From Paenibacillus sp. FSL H3-0469 (GTDB taxonomy: Bacteria; Bacillota; Bacilli; Paenibacillales; Paenibacillaceae), in NCBI RefSeq assembly GCF_038051945.1, contig NZ_CP150302.1, positions 5,642,001 to 5,706,000 of the forward strand: a stretch of 64,000 bases of DNA. The letters run 5' to 3'. The notes below the pieces were generated by a model, which was given only the letters and a program-made list of their open reading frames with translations, had not been told where the DNA came from and made no database searches. The translations under genes were made by a program, and so were the position numbers. Below are positions 39,609-49,515 of this stretch, piece after piece. Every line of letters begins with the position of its first letter. Within the stretch, counting starts at the first letter, position 1.

Positions 39609-41888
39609 TCAAGGCTCGTCTTCCACAGCGGGCAGTCCTCCGCTGGCGTGGCTTTTGCGGTATTCGCCGGGCGTAAGGCCGGAGGCGCGTTTGAACATAC
39701 GGATGAAGGAATTGACATTCAGGTAGCCGACCTGGAGTGCGATCTCCTGAATGCGCAGGTCGACGTTCATCAGCAGCTCCTTGGCATGGCTGATCCGCAG
39801 GTTGTTCAGATAGTCGCTGAAATTGATTCCTTGCTTCTCCTTGAAGAAGGTGGACAGATAGCCCGGACTCAGATTCAGCTTGTCTGCAACAAGATTCAGA
39901 TTGATATTCTCTCCGTAGTGCTTATCCAGATAGTCCAGCATATAGGCAAGCACGGGGTCTCTGGTCTCGGATTTCTCCCGCATGGCGGCAAGGATCGGCC
40001 GGACCATTGCGTGAAGCCATTCCTTATACTGCCCGGTGGAATAGAAGCTTTCGAAGTTCTCCTTAAGGGCTGGCTGAATCAGTACAGCCTCCTCCAACCC
40101 CAGTTTCATTACCGTCTTGCCCGCCTGCTCCACCGCTCCCGCGGCAAAGGCCCGGAAATCTTCGGCCGCAGCGTCTTTCTGGTTCAACTGCTCCAGCTGC
40201 CTGGCCAGCCATCCCAGCACCGCTTCCTCATTGCCTGACAGCAGAAGGCCCGACAGCTCCTCCCCATGGGTTACTTTGACATGAAAGGAACGGGCCGATG
40301 AAGCACGCGGCTCCACGATAATCTGGGTTTCTTCGTTCAGCCTGCGTTCTTTAAGCAGTGAGGAGAGAATCCCGTAAGCACCGGTAATCGGAGTCTCTCC
40401 GGAGTAGACAGGACTTACCGCGATGGTCAAATAAAAGGCGGGCTCCACCTCCAGCAGCTCCTTCAGAGTCTGGAGTGTCTGAAGAATAGCGCTCTGCGGT
40501 CCGCATTGGAACAGCAACAGCAGCAGCTGGTTCTGCTCCGGCTGCACAGCCACTATATCCCCTTCGCTGCCCAGGAACAGGTGCTGGATCAGCTGCCACA
40601 GCATCAGGGTATCCTTCTCCGGGCTCTGGGACGGCTGCTTGAAGCTGAGCTTGAACAGCACGGCTGCATACGGCCGGTCTTCCGCTTGGGCATCCTCCAG
40701 ATCCAGCAGATTGGGATTCAGGGGGATGTTCTTAATTTTATGGGAGTAGGCGTACTGGCGCACCAGCGAATTTTTATGCTCCAGATCGGTCTGAATGAAT
40801 TGGTTGGTCTCCAGAATACGGCTCATGCGGTCCCCGATGATAGCGAATTCCTTCACGCTGCTTAGCTTATCCGCGCCTGTACCCGACTTGCGCTCCAGTG
40901 CTGCAATCAGCCGCTGCAGCGGCCGGTTAAGACGGTAACTGAAGAACAGCGAAAACAGAATACTGGTGAGCACGGCGGCAGTCAGCAGGGCGGCCAGCAG
41001 CAGCTGCATCTGGCGTATTCCGGAAGTCACTGCAGCGGCTGGTGTAACCTGGACATAAGTGAATCCGGTCTGTTCGCCTTTTTGATAGAAATAATATTGG
41101 TCTCCGACCTGCTCATGGTAGCTGATGCTCCCGGAGATATCGCCTAATATCGGCCGGTCTGCCGAGGTGGAGAACAGCATTACACCGTCTGCATCCAGAA
41201 TATAGAACGGACTTGCGCTCCCATCCCCGTAAGCCGTTTGCAATTCGCGTGCATTCAGCATGACAATGCCATAGACCTCCTTATTGGGCAGAACCTGGGT
41301 GACCAGCGGCAGCAGCGATCCAAGCGGACGCGAGGAATTCATCGTACTCTCTCTAAAATTAGCTGCAGGCAGTACCCTCATGTACTGATTGCCCATCGTC
41401 TGCCGGCTCCAATACCCCGGCGGATACTCCTTGCTGGCATAATATTTGGAGAACATATCGTTCATACTGCTTGTGCCGTCCTTTTCAAAAACATAATCCG
41501 CTTCTTTGAAATAGAGAATGAAGTTCTCAATATGCAGGAACGGGTTGGAGTAGACGGTCGCCAGATCCGATTTGACCTCACGGACCACATCATAACGCCT
41601 GTTCTCGCGGACCTGGCTCAAGAGGCCCAGGTTGGCCGTCCATGTATGCGATCGGTTAAGGGTTAGAATGATGTTCTGTGTCAGCCGGAAATGGTTCTCG
41701 TAGCTCAGGGCGGTTTGCTTGAGACTCAGCTCATTCTGGCGGACCATCTCCTGATAGACCTTCTTGCTCAGATATAGATGAGAGAAAAGATTGAAAGAAG
41801 CCAGCAGCAGGATAACGCTGAGAAAGCTCAGCATTAGCTTCACGAACAAGGCGTTGAAAGCAAATTTAAAGTCTGTTCTTCTGCGCAT
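39609..41888 (-). CDS. Membrane-bound AraC-family sensor-regulator (YesN-like)
   Basis: One-component regulator, 759 residues from ATG 41888 (AAGGGGGACC upstream). TM1 (about 12-35), large extracytoplasmic sensor, probably Cache-like (about 36-295), TM2 (about 296-318), linker, and C-terminal double AraC HTH with LNLVADKLNLSPGYLSTFFK and IQEIALQVGYLNVNSFIRMF. Proteins of this layout control adjacent CUT1 sugar transporters. Here it is divergent from the LplB-type permease gene, so it likely activates that locus on sensing a carbohydrate or its binding protein. Confidence 0.9.
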   Translation of the reverse strand: MRRRTDFKFAFNALFVKLMLSFLSVILLLASFNLFSHLYLSKKVYQEMVRQNELSLKQTALSYENHFRLTQNIILTLNRSHTWTANLGLLSQVRENRRYDVVREVKSDLATVYSNPFLHIENFILYFKEADYVFEKDGTSSMNDMFSKYYASKEYPPGYWSRQTMGNQYMRVLPAANFRESTMNSSRPLGSLLPLVTQVLPNKEVYGIVMLNARELQTAYGDGSASPFYILDADGVMLFSTSADRPILGDISGSISYHEQVGDQYYFYQKGEQTGFTYVQVTPAAAVTSGIRQMQLLLAALLTAAVLTSILFSLFFSYRLNRPLQRLIAALERKSGTGADKLSSVKEFAIIGDRMSRILETNQFIQTDLEHKNSLVRQYAYSHKIKNIPLNPNLLDLEDAQAEDRPYAAVLFKLSFKQPSQSPEKDTLMLWQLIQHLFLGSEGDIVAVQPEQNQLLLLLFQCGPQSAILQTLQTLKELLEVEPAFYLTIAVSPVYSGETPITGAYGILSSLLKERRLNEETQIIVEPRASSARSFHVKVTHGEELSGLLLSGNEEAVLGWLARQLEQLNQKDAAAEDFRAFAAGAVEQAGKTVMKLGLEEAVLIQPALKENFESFYSTGQYKEWLHAMVRPILAAMREKSETRDPVLAYMLDYLDKHYGENINLNLVADKLNLSPGYLSTFFKEKQGINFSDYLNNLRISHAKELLMNVDLRIQEIALQVGYLNVNSFIRMFKRASGLTPGEYRKSHASGGLPAVEDEP

Positions 41889-42025
41889 GATGGTCCCCCT
41901 TGCTATGGACATTCTTTTTATACCATCATAGCTCCCGAAAGCTCACACGGACAATATGCACTTTCTTCTTTTTATACGCCGATTCTTAGAAAATCGCTAA
42001 TCGGGCGATATGTAATATAACATGC

Positions 42026-42039
42026 TGATAGCGCTATCA
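42026..42039. promoter_or_regulatory. cre-like palindrome upstream of sugar transporter operon
   Basis: TGATAGCGCTATCA is a perfect 14-bp palindrome, matching the CcpA consensus TGNAANCGNTNNCA at all but position 4. It lies 101 bp before the permease start, in the divergent spacer. Carbon catabolite control of the locus is plausible. Confidence 0.55.
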
Positions 42040-42126
42040 CTGATTTTATTCCTATAATTCAACCATAACTCCCGGCTTGAAAGGGGAAATAAGCTAACAT
42101 CACTACAGTATTTAGGGGGAATGCGT

Positions 42127-43095
42127 ATGGGGCAAGCAAATGCACTGCCGGAGACAACCGCCGGGAGAAACCGGGAGCGGCCGCACCTGAGAGAACGGGT
42201 GATGAAGACCTGGAGAAGGAACAAATTATTATGGCTGCTGTTTCTTCCCTGTCTGCTGTATTATTTGATTTTCAAGTATCTGCCTATGTTCGGGCTGGTG
42301 ATCACGTTTAAGGATTACAATCTGTTCAAGGGGATCTGGGCCAGTAACTGGGTGGGCTTCAAATACTACCGGATGTTTCTGGAGAACCCGGATTTCCTGC
42401 TGCTGATGAAGAATACCTTTCTGCTTGGGTTATACCGGCTGGTATTCGGCTTTCCTGCCCCGATCCTGCTCGCGATTCTGCTGAATGAGGTAAGGAAGGC
42501 ATCCTTCAAACGCCTCGTGCAGACGGTAAGCTATCTTCCGCATTTCATCTCCAATGTCATTGTTGCCAGTATGGTGATTATGTTTCTCTCGCCAACGGGA
42601 GGGCTGATCAATAATCTGCTCGGGGGCCTTGGCATCGGACCTGTTAACTTCATGAACGAGCCGGGTTTCTTCCGTATCATTTATGTACTCTCCGAAATCT
42701 GGCAGCATATCGGCTGGGAGACCATCATCTATCTGGCTGCGCTAACCGCCATTGATCCCCAACTGTACGAAGCCGCAGAAATGGACGGAGCAGGCAGACT
42801 GCGGCGAATCTGGCATATTACGCTGCCGGGTATCTCTCCCGCGATTGTCATTACACTCATTCTGAATATCGGGCAGGTGCTGGAGATTGGCTTCGAGAAG
42901 GTCTTCTTGATGCAGAATCCGGCGATTTACGAAACTGCGGATATTATCAGCACTTATGTATACAGAGTCGGTATGCAGCAAGGTAATTTCAGCTACGGCG
43001 CTTCCATAGACCTATTCATGGGGATGATCAGTCTGGTCTTCATCTATAGTGCCAACTGGATCAGCCGCCGCATAAGTGAAACCAGTCTATGGTAG
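42127..43095 (+). CDS. CUT1 sugar ABC transporter permease, LplB type
   Basis: Inner-membrane permease of a carbohydrate importer, 322 residues from ATG 42127 (GGGGGA 6 bp before; ATG 42121 is too close). Six TM helices. Opening LLWLLFLPCLLYYLIFKYLP and GLVITFKDYN is typical of LplB; the EAA loop reads YEAAEMDGAGRLRRIWHITL. The ATPase is not encoded here and is presumably a shared MsmK-type subunit from elsewhere. First gene of a permease-permease-lipoprotein-GH20 operon. Confidence 0.93.
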   Translation: MGQANALPETTAGRNRERPHLRERVMKTWRRNKLLWLLFLPCLLYYLIFKYLPMFGLVITFKDYNLFKGIWASNWVGFKYYRMFLENPDFLLLMKNTFLLGLYRLVFGFPAPILLAILLNEVRKASFKRLVQTVSYLPHFISNVIVASMVIMFLSPTGGLINNLLGGLGIGPVNFMNEPGFFRIIYVLSEIWQHIGWETIIYLAALTAIDPQLYEAAEMDGAGRLRRIWHITLPGISPAIVITLILNIGQVLEIGFEKVFLMQNPAIYETADIISTYVYRVGMQQGNFSYGASIDLFMGMISLVFIYSANWISRRISETSLW

Positions 43096-43111
43096 AAAAG
43101 AGGTGCTTATT

Positions 43112-43978
43112 ATGAAATTCCGGATTAACCTGTTCAGTATAATCAATGGGATTGCGCTGCTGATGGTTGTGGCCGTTACGCTGTATCCGTTTGTACACAT
43201 GCTGGCGGTGTCGCTTAGCAGTGATTCTAATGTCATCCAGAATAAAGTGTCTATCTGGCCCAAGGGCTTTAACCTTGACATGTATAAAGTGGTACTGGAG
43301 GACTCCAAGATCTGGGTGGCTTACAAGAACACGATCGTCTACACCTTTACGGGTACACTGATCTCCCTGCTCATCACCTCCACGGGAGCTTACGCCTTGT
43401 CGCGGAGCGATATGGCGCTGCGCAAAAGCTTGACCATGCTGATTGTGGTCACCATGTTCTTCAGCGGCGGGATGATTCCCACCTTCCTCGTGGTCCGCTC
43501 TCTGAATCTGGTCGATACCGTATGGGGGATGGTGCTGCCGGGTGCGGTGAGCACCTGGAATCTGATTCTGATGCGGACGTTCTTCGCGGGCATTCCGAAG
43601 GAGCTGGAGGAGTCGGGGCGTATGGACGGATTGAATGACATCGGTATCTTTGCCCGTATCATCGTGCCCTTGTCCAAAGCTTCATTTGCGACGATTGCGC
43701 TCTTCTATGCGGTGAGTATGTGGAATAATTTCCTCGGCCCGCTCTTGTATCTGCGCTCCTCGGAGCTGTTCCCGCTGCAGGTACTGCTGCGCAATATGGT
43801 CCTTGCCGGCACCTCCAGCTCAGGAGATGTAACCGGTATTGGGGGGGATAATCAGATTGTTGAAGAATCGCTGAAATATGCGACGATTATGGTATCAACA
43901 CTTCCGATTCTGGCCGTGTATCCGTTTATCCAGAAGTATTTCGTCCAAGGCGCAATGATTGGAGCCGTCAAAGGCTGA
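43112..43978 (+). CDS. CUT1 sugar ABC transporter permease, YtcP type
   Basis: Second permease, 288 residues from ATG 43112 (GAGGTG 9 bp upstream), 16 bp after the first permease. Six TM helices; LYPFVHMLAVSLSSDSNVI early, EAA loop ELEESGRMDGLNDIGIFARI, and the closing YPFIQKYFVQGAMIGAVKG typical of YtcP. It pairs with the preceding subunit to form the channel. Confidence 0.93.
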   Translation: MKFRINLFSIINGIALLMVVAVTLYPFVHMLAVSLSSDSNVIQNKVSIWPKGFNLDMYKVVLEDSKIWVAYKNTIVYTFTGTLISLLITSTGAYALSRSDMALRKSLTMLIVVTMFFSGGMIPTFLVVRSLNLVDTVWGMVLPGAVSTWNLILMRTFFAGIPKELEESGRMDGLNDIGIFARIIVPLSKASFATIALFYAVSMWNNFLGPLLYLRSSELFPLQVLLRNMVLAGTSSSGDVTGIGGDNQIVEESLKYATIMVSTLPILAVYPFIQKYFVQGAMIGAVKG

Positions 43979-44017
43979 CAACGAACAGTACAATTCATAG
44001 GAATGGGAGTGGCTTAT

Positions 44018-45583
44018 ATGAGAAAATGGATGACTGCAAGTCTGCTTACCGTGATGGCATCGCTGCTTTTTTCCGGCTGCAGCGGCAACAATAAGAATGC
44101 AGCCGCGCCGGAAGCTGCTGTGCAGGAGGGCAGTGAAGGTTCGGGAAGTCCGTCTGCATTGCCAGTCAAGACCTTCACGGCGCTGCTGGACAACAATGCT
44201 ACGTTTCCTTATTCGGAGTCCTGGCCGGTCTGGAGCTGGCTGAAGGAGAAGACCGGTGTCACCCTGAAGGTGCAGACGCCTTCCGGGGAGCTTGAAGAAA
44301 GCCTCAATCTGGCGATTGCCTCCAAAAACCTGCCGGACATCCTATATATGCCGAACCGTAAGGAATCTAACAAATTCGGCCAGCAAGGTGCTCTGGTGGA
44401 TATCAAGGAGTATATGGACAAGATGCCGAACCTGAGCAAGTGGATCCAGCAGTATCCTGATGAAGCTAAGGCGGCGTTGTCCGCAGACGGGAAGATGTAT
44501 ATGTTCCCGAACCAGGGCTTCGGAGAGACGAACCGCTTAGTCTGGATGTACCGGAAGGATGTTTTTGACAAGGAAGGCTTGAAGGCGCCAACGACCTATG
44601 AGGAGCTTCATGAAGCTCTTCAGGTGTTGAAGGCGAAATATCCGGATAGCTTTCCGCTCTCCATCCGTTACGGGCAGAACCCCGATGAGCTGAATGCCAG
44701 CATGACGATAAACTTCGGAACCAGTGAGGGCGCATATTTTGATTTTGATAACAGTGAGTGGCATTACGGGCCAACAGAGCCCGCGTATAAGGAAATGCTC
44801 GGCATGTGGAAAAGCTTCTATGATGAAGGGCTGATTCCTCCTGATTTCCTCTCGCTGCAGACAAAGCAGTGGCAGGATATGGTATCTACCAGCAAGTCTT
44901 TTGTCACCGTCGATTATATCAGCCGGATTGATTTCTTCAACAATGCGATGCAGAAAGACAACCCTGAATACAACATGAAGTTCCTGGCTCCACCCGCAGG
45001 TCTGGCGGGCGGCAAGCAGCTCAATCCTTATTTTCACTATCTGGAGAGCGGTCTGACAGTGGCTTCGACCTCGAAGCAGATTGAAGACATCATGGCCTAT
45101 ATGGATTTCTTCTATACAGAGGAAGGGCGTACACTTGCCAGCTGGGGCAAGGAGGGGGAGACCTATACCAAAGAAGGCGGTACGATCAAGTTCAAGCCGG
45201 AATACAGCGATGTGACCGAAATGCGCAAGCAGACCGGGCTGCAAACCAGCGGCACGTATACCTGGATCGACTTCGATGCCCATCTGTCGCTGTTCTCCGA
45301 TAACCTGAAGCATGCTTATGAAGAAGCGGCCAAGTATGACCCGTCCGCCATGCAGCCCCGCCCGGCCTTCACCGAGCAGGAGAATGAAGTGATCTCGCTT
45401 ACCGGGGAAGCGATCAACAAGCACCGGGATGAGAGCTTCGCCAAATTCGTCACCGGCTCCCGAAATCTGGCCGAATGGGATAAGTATGTGGAGGAAATGA
45501 ACAATCTGGGCGTGGATAAGCTGGTAGGCGTATATAAGGAAGCTTACGAACGTATGCAGAACGTGCAGCTGAGCGGGGAATAA
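44018..45583 (+). CDS. Sugar-binding lipoprotein of CUT1 importer, LplA type
   Basis: Extracellular solute-binding protein family 1, 521 residues from ATG 44018 (GGGAG 8 bp upstream). Lipobox LFSGC (Cys about 21). Two-lobe fold with ESWPVWSWLKEKTGVTL, NLAIASKNLPDILYMPN and AYMDFFYTEEGRTLASWGKE. It captures the substrate for the two permeases. With GH20 enzymes encoded right after, the substrate is probably an N-acetylhexosamine-containing glycan, an inference from context. Confidence 0.9.
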   Translation: MRKWMTASLLTVMASLLFSGCSGNNKNAAAPEAAVQEGSEGSGSPSALPVKTFTALLDNNATFPYSESWPVWSWLKEKTGVTLKVQTPSGELEESLNLAIASKNLPDILYMPNRKESNKFGQQGALVDIKEYMDKMPNLSKWIQQYPDEAKAALSADGKMYMFPNQGFGETNRLVWMYRKDVFDKEGLKAPTTYEELHEALQVLKAKYPDSFPLSIRYGQNPDELNASMTINFGTSEGAYFDFDNSEWHYGPTEPAYKEMLGMWKSFYDEGLIPPDFLSLQTKQWQDMVSTSKSFVTVDYISRIDFFNNAMQKDNPEYNMKFLAPPAGLAGGKQLNPYFHYLESGLTVASTSKQIEDIMAYMDFFYTEEGRTLASWGKEGETYTKEGGTIKFKPEYSDVTEMRKQTGLQTSGTYTWIDFDAHLSLFSDNLKHAYEEAAKYDPSAMQPRPAFTEQENEVISLTGEAINKHRDESFAKFVTGSRNLAEWDKYVEEMNNLGVDKLVGVYKEAYERMQNVQLSGE

Positions 45584-45607
45584 AGCTGCAAGATAAGGAG
45601 GAGAGCC

Positions 45608-47491
45608 GTGTATAATTTACTGCCAGAACCACAACAGTTGAAGCTTGGGGACGGAAGCGCTTTTCAGATCAATGACGGAGTATGGCTGAGTCTGATGATG
45701 GAGCAGGAGGAGCCAAGGCTGGAGCGGCATTGCCGCCGTGCTTTTCCCGCGGCGAAGCTGGCCAGCTCCACAGAAGGCAGCGGCTATTCTCTGCTGCTGC
45801 ACAGCGCGGCGGGAACGTCTGCTGGTGAGCGTCTGCAGAAAGGAGCGTTAGGAGGGGGCAGCGGTGAGAACGGCGTAGCGGGAGCCGGGCTAGTTGGAGT
45901 GCCGGAAGCGGAGCTTTCGCTGCTGGAAGGCCGGAAGGAGAGTTACCTGCTGGAGGTGTCTGAGCATCGCGTTCGCATCCGGGCTACGGATGCCGCCGGG
46001 CTGTATTATGGGCTCCAGACCTTGCTGCAGTTGCGGAATCCGCAGGGAGAGATATTCGCAGTCACCATTATGGACTGGCCGGATACCCGTTTGCGTGCGA
46101 TGAACTATGACCTCCGCCAGACCTTCTCGAAGCCGGAGCTGCTGGTCCGTTATTTGGCTGATTTCTCCACCTACAAGATCAATGCGGTCCTGATCGAATA
46201 CGAAGACAAGTTTCCGTTCCGGAAGTATCCGGAGCTGACGCACCCGCAGCATGCGCTGAATCCGGAGCAGCTGGAGGCGCTGCTGGGCGCTGCGAAGGAG
46301 CATTTTATCGAGATTATTCCGCTTCAGCAGAGCTTCGGGCATCTGGAATATGTGCTTCGGCACGACCGTTGGCGGCATCTCCGGGAGACTGAGTCTTCCA
46401 CTGGAGAAATCTGCCCGTCCCGTCCGGAATCCTATCAGCTCATTACGGATTTGCTGGAGGAGATGATGGAGGCTCATCCAGACTCCCCTTATATTCATCT
46501 AGGCTGTGATGAAGTGTATAGCTTGTGTGAGTGTGCGCAATGCCGGGAAGCCTTCGGCGGAATCCGGGAGCGGGCCTTCATCGCCTTTCTGAACCGGCTG
46601 ATTGAATTCACTTCAAGCCGGGGCAGAACGCCGGTATTCTGGCATGACATGCTGGATAAATGCCCGCCTCAGGAACTGGCGAAGCTGGACCCGCGCGGTG
46701 TAGCGATGATCTGGATTTATAACGGCCGCAATATTGAAGCGGAGGTCTCAGAGCTTGCGGACAAATTCCGGGCTCTCGGCATTGAAGTGATGGGGGCACC
46801 GGCGGTCCGCAGCTTCGACTCGGCAGAGCATCAGAATTATCCCGTGCTGGATAACCGGACGGATAATCTGCGGCAGTGGGCTGAAGCAGCCGGTCGTCTC
46901 CACCTTGATTGCGTGGTGGCTACGAACTGGACCGGCCCGTTCAGTCTGGGAGTCCCTTACGGAATCTTTGAAACGACCTGGTATCCCATGCTGCTTCATG
47001 CTGAGCTGGCCTGGAACCGGCAGGCGGATACGGAGACTTACATTGACCGCTTCCTGGAGCGGTTCCACGGCATTCCTGCCGGGAAGGCGCATGAGCTTCA
47101 GGGAAGGTACAGGCTGGAGGATTATTATAATCTGATCTGGAAGCTGGTTAATGAAGTCCGGCTGGGCAAAGATGCAGCCGGACTGATTGCGGTGATGCAT
47201 GATTTTGAAGAGGCTACAGATCGTTCGCGGGCTATCCATAAATACGTCTACCGCTGGGAGATGTATCCCGGGGATGAGGCGGAATGGCAGTCTCTGCTGA
47301 ACACTTATCAGCATAACCGCCGTGGGCGAGAGGCGGTCCGCCCGCGCATGACAGCAGCATTGGAACAGTATCAGTCTCCCGATATGGCCGCTCATTTTGT
47401 AAGCTCGCGTTTCTTTCTGCATGATTATCTGGAGCGGACCTTATACCATATGATGGGGCTTCATTTGGATCACTCAGCAACCAGTTGGTAG
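45608..47491 (+). CDS. GH20 beta-N-acetylhexosaminidase-like, enzyme 1
   Basis: 627 residues, no signal peptide, so probably cytoplasmic. GTG start behind GGAGGAGAGCC. An N-terminal GH20b-like domain (about 1-150), then a TIM barrel beginning DTRLRAMNYDLRQTFSK. Catalytic Asp-Glu pair in IHLGCDEVYSLCECAQC, followed by FWHDML. The C-terminal part is helical (about 480-627). It should remove terminal GlcNAc/GalNAc from imported oligosaccharides. Last gene of the transporter operon, and convergent to a second GH20 gene only 8 bp away. Confidence 0.87.
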   Translation: MYNLLPEPQQLKLGDGSAFQINDGVWLSLMMEQEEPRLERHCRRAFPAAKLASSTEGSGYSLLLHSAAGTSAGERLQKGALGGGSGENGVAGAGLVGVPEAELSLLEGRKESYLLEVSEHRVRIRATDAAGLYYGLQTLLQLRNPQGEIFAVTIMDWPDTRLRAMNYDLRQTFSKPELLVRYLADFSTYKINAVLIEYEDKFPFRKYPELTHPQHALNPEQLEALLGAAKEHFIEIIPLQQSFGHLEYVLRHDRWRHLRETESSTGEICPSRPESYQLITDLLEEMMEAHPDSPYIHLGCDEVYSLCECAQCREAFGGIRERAFIAFLNRLIEFTSSRGRTPVFWHDMLDKCPPQELAKLDPRGVAMIWIYNGRNIEAEVSELADKFRALGIEVMGAPAVRSFDSAEHQNYPVLDNRTDNLRQWAEAAGRLHLDCVVATNWTGPFSLGVPYGIFETTWYPMLLHAELAWNRQADTETYIDRFLERFHGIPAGKAHELQGRYRLEDYYNLIWKLVNEVRLGKDAAGLIAVMHDFEEATDRSRAIHKYVYRWEMYPGDEAEWQSLLNTYQHNRRGREAVRPRMTAALEQYQSPDMAAHFVSSRFFLHDYLERTLYHMMGLHLDHSATSW

Positions 47492-47499
47492 AAGAAGCT

Positions 47500-49431
47500 T
47501 TACTCCACAGCCGCCCCGCTCAGCTTGGCGGCTAGTGCTGCATATTCCCCGCGCAGACGCACCAGCTTCGAGACACTGCGCTCCAGGCCGCCCGGCCGGT
47601 TGCGCCGGGTCCATAGCTGGCGGTACTGGTGCAGCAGCAGATCCAGGTCATGGATCAGCGCCTCAACGAGTGCTGCCTGGGGCTGCGAATCGGCTGCGGC
47701 GAGCTGCTGCTTGAGGCGGGTGAGCTGCACGGCATGCTTCACGAAGTGAATGCCGCTCTGTAGCTCTTCTATGACCAATCCGGCATCGCTGCATTCCAGA
47801 ACCGGCTGCTCAAGCCGGGCTTCAAGGCCGAGGATGTACTGCTCAAGCCTGTCAAGCTGCTCTACAGTCAGCTTCGTAGCCAGCTGCACATGCTCCAGAT
47901 GGCTGCGCAGCAGCATGGACATCTCCGTATCATTCGGGCGGACTGTGCCCGACTCCAGCTTATAGTAGTTGCCCAGATCAAGCAGCAGTTGCCCGATGGT
48001 TCCAGAGCGGTCTTGGAAGACTGCCGTGTTCAGATAATGTGCCACATCCGCCTCCAGATTCCCCTCTACATTCCAGGCCAGCGCTGCCCCGTAAGCAAAT
48101 CCGGCATAGCTGACCGGCAGCTGCTGCCAGTGGCCGAAATCGCCCCAGTCGGTAATCAGGTAGCCGATAGCACCGCTTCTCTTGCCATGTACCGCAGCAC
48201 TGCGCAGATTGGCGAGCATGTTGTCCGTTCGCCCGGTGAGTGAGTTCCAGGAGCTGGTTCCAGGGCAGACATAGAACGGGATGCCTGCTTCCTTGAATTT
48301 GCGGGTATCCGCTTCAAACGGATGGGCCGCGCTGTACCCCCACTCCATGGCGATGATATCCTTCGGCAGCCGGGGGATCAGCTCGGGATGCTGGATGATG
48401 ATATCGCCCCAGAATTGCATGGTTTTGCCGCGCTGCTTGACCAGTCCGTGAATCTTCTGCAGGAAGGAGAGGTATAGCTCACCTTTGCCGGAAGACTCGG
48501 CCAGCGCCTGACTTGCGCCAAGTCCCAGTTCATAGGTCTCATCGCAGCCGACGTTGAACATCTCCGAGCTGAAATAGGGAAGGAGGTCGTCGTACATCGT
48601 GCCCAGAAGCTGCAGTACCTCAGGGTCCTCCGTATGGAAGGTGCCGGGATGCATGAACAATCCTTCCGGGTATAAATCGCTATCATACATCTGATCCGGG
48701 AGCATGAAGCCCGCGGGAATCTCTGCCAGGTGGTTGAACTCCGGCCGGGTCAGCCAGCCCTCCATATGGCCGAAGCTATTTTGATTAGGCACCAGCTCAA
48801 TGTACCGCTCGCGGCAATAGGCATCCAGCAGCAGAATTTCATCGCCGGTGAGCGGAGTTTCCAGCTCCCACACCTGCGGGAAGGACTCATAAGCAAAAGG
48901 AGCTCCTTCTATATATAGCTGCAGCTGATTCAGCTTGAGATCCGCCATGAGATCAATGATCCGGTAGAGGGTATCCAGCGTGGGGATTTTGTTGCGGCTG
49001 ATATCAAGCATCAGTCCTCTGGCTGCGAAATCCGGCTGATCGCAGATATGCAGATAAGGCAGTGTCCGGCCGCACTGCTGCAGGAGCTGCTTCAGCGTCG
49101 CCGCTGCATAATAAGCGCCTTGCGGAGAACCGTAAGCGGCAATGAGTCCTTTTTCGTTAATGTGCAGCTCGTAGGCTCCTTCTGCAAGCAGTGAGTTATG
49201 GCGGAAAGTGCAAGCCGGAACTGTGGCAGACCGCTGGCCTATGGACAGAGGCAGATGGAGACGGACCACCTCGGAAGCGGTCTGTTGAAGCCTGCGCGCT
49301 GCGGGAAGGGCGGATACCGGGTCCTCACCGGCCAGCACAATGCTGCCCCGGGAAGGAAGGTGGAACTGTCCTGCGGATACCGTGATCTTTTGCGGCCGGG
49401 GAAAAAGCTGTAAGTGAACAACATCAGACAT
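47500..49431 (-). CDS. GH20 beta-N-acetylhexosaminidase-like, enzyme 2
   Basis: 643 residues, no signal peptide. ATG 49431 preceded by AGAGGTG. N-terminal domain LFPRPQKITVSAGQFHLPS, barrel start FAARGLMLDISRNKIPTLDT, catalytic pair in MFNVGCDETYELGLGAS, then MQFWGDII. Its sequence differs clearly from enzyme 1, so the two may split alpha/beta-linked or GlcNAc/GalNAc substrates. Divergent from the cupin-AraC regulator gene. The helical C-terminal third has coiled-coil-like Gln/Leu runs. Confidence 0.87.
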   Translation of the reverse strand: MSDVVHLQLFPRPQKITVSAGQFHLPSRGSIVLAGEDPVSALPAARRLQQTASEVVRLHLPLSIGQRSATVPACTFRHNSLLAEGAYELHINEKGLIAAYGSPQGAYYAAATLKQLLQQCGRTLPYLHICDQPDFAARGLMLDISRNKIPTLDTLYRIIDLMADLKLNQLQLYIEGAPFAYESFPQVWELETPLTGDEILLLDAYCRERYIELVPNQNSFGHMEGWLTRPEFNHLAEIPAGFMLPDQMYDSDLYPEGLFMHPGTFHTEDPEVLQLLGTMYDDLLPYFSSEMFNVGCDETYELGLGASQALAESSGKGELYLSFLQKIHGLVKQRGKTMQFWGDIIIQHPELIPRLPKDIIAMEWGYSAAHPFEADTRKFKEAGIPFYVCPGTSSWNSLTGRTDNMLANLRSAAVHGKRSGAIGYLITDWGDFGHWQQLPVSYAGFAYGAALAWNVEGNLEADVAHYLNTAVFQDRSGTIGQLLLDLGNYYKLESGTVRPNDTEMSMLLRSHLEHVQLATKLTVEQLDRLEQYILGLEARLEQPVLECSDAGLVIEELQSGIHFVKHAVQLTRLKQQLAAADSQPQAALVEALIHDLDLLLHQYRQLWTRRNRPGGLERSVSKLVRLRGEYAALAAKLSGAAVE

Positions 49432-49515
49432 AGCGTGGACACCTCTTATTCATGTAGAATATGATCATCTTCATTATCAACATATCACTCCTGAACACAT
49501 GGAGGAATGCAGTGT

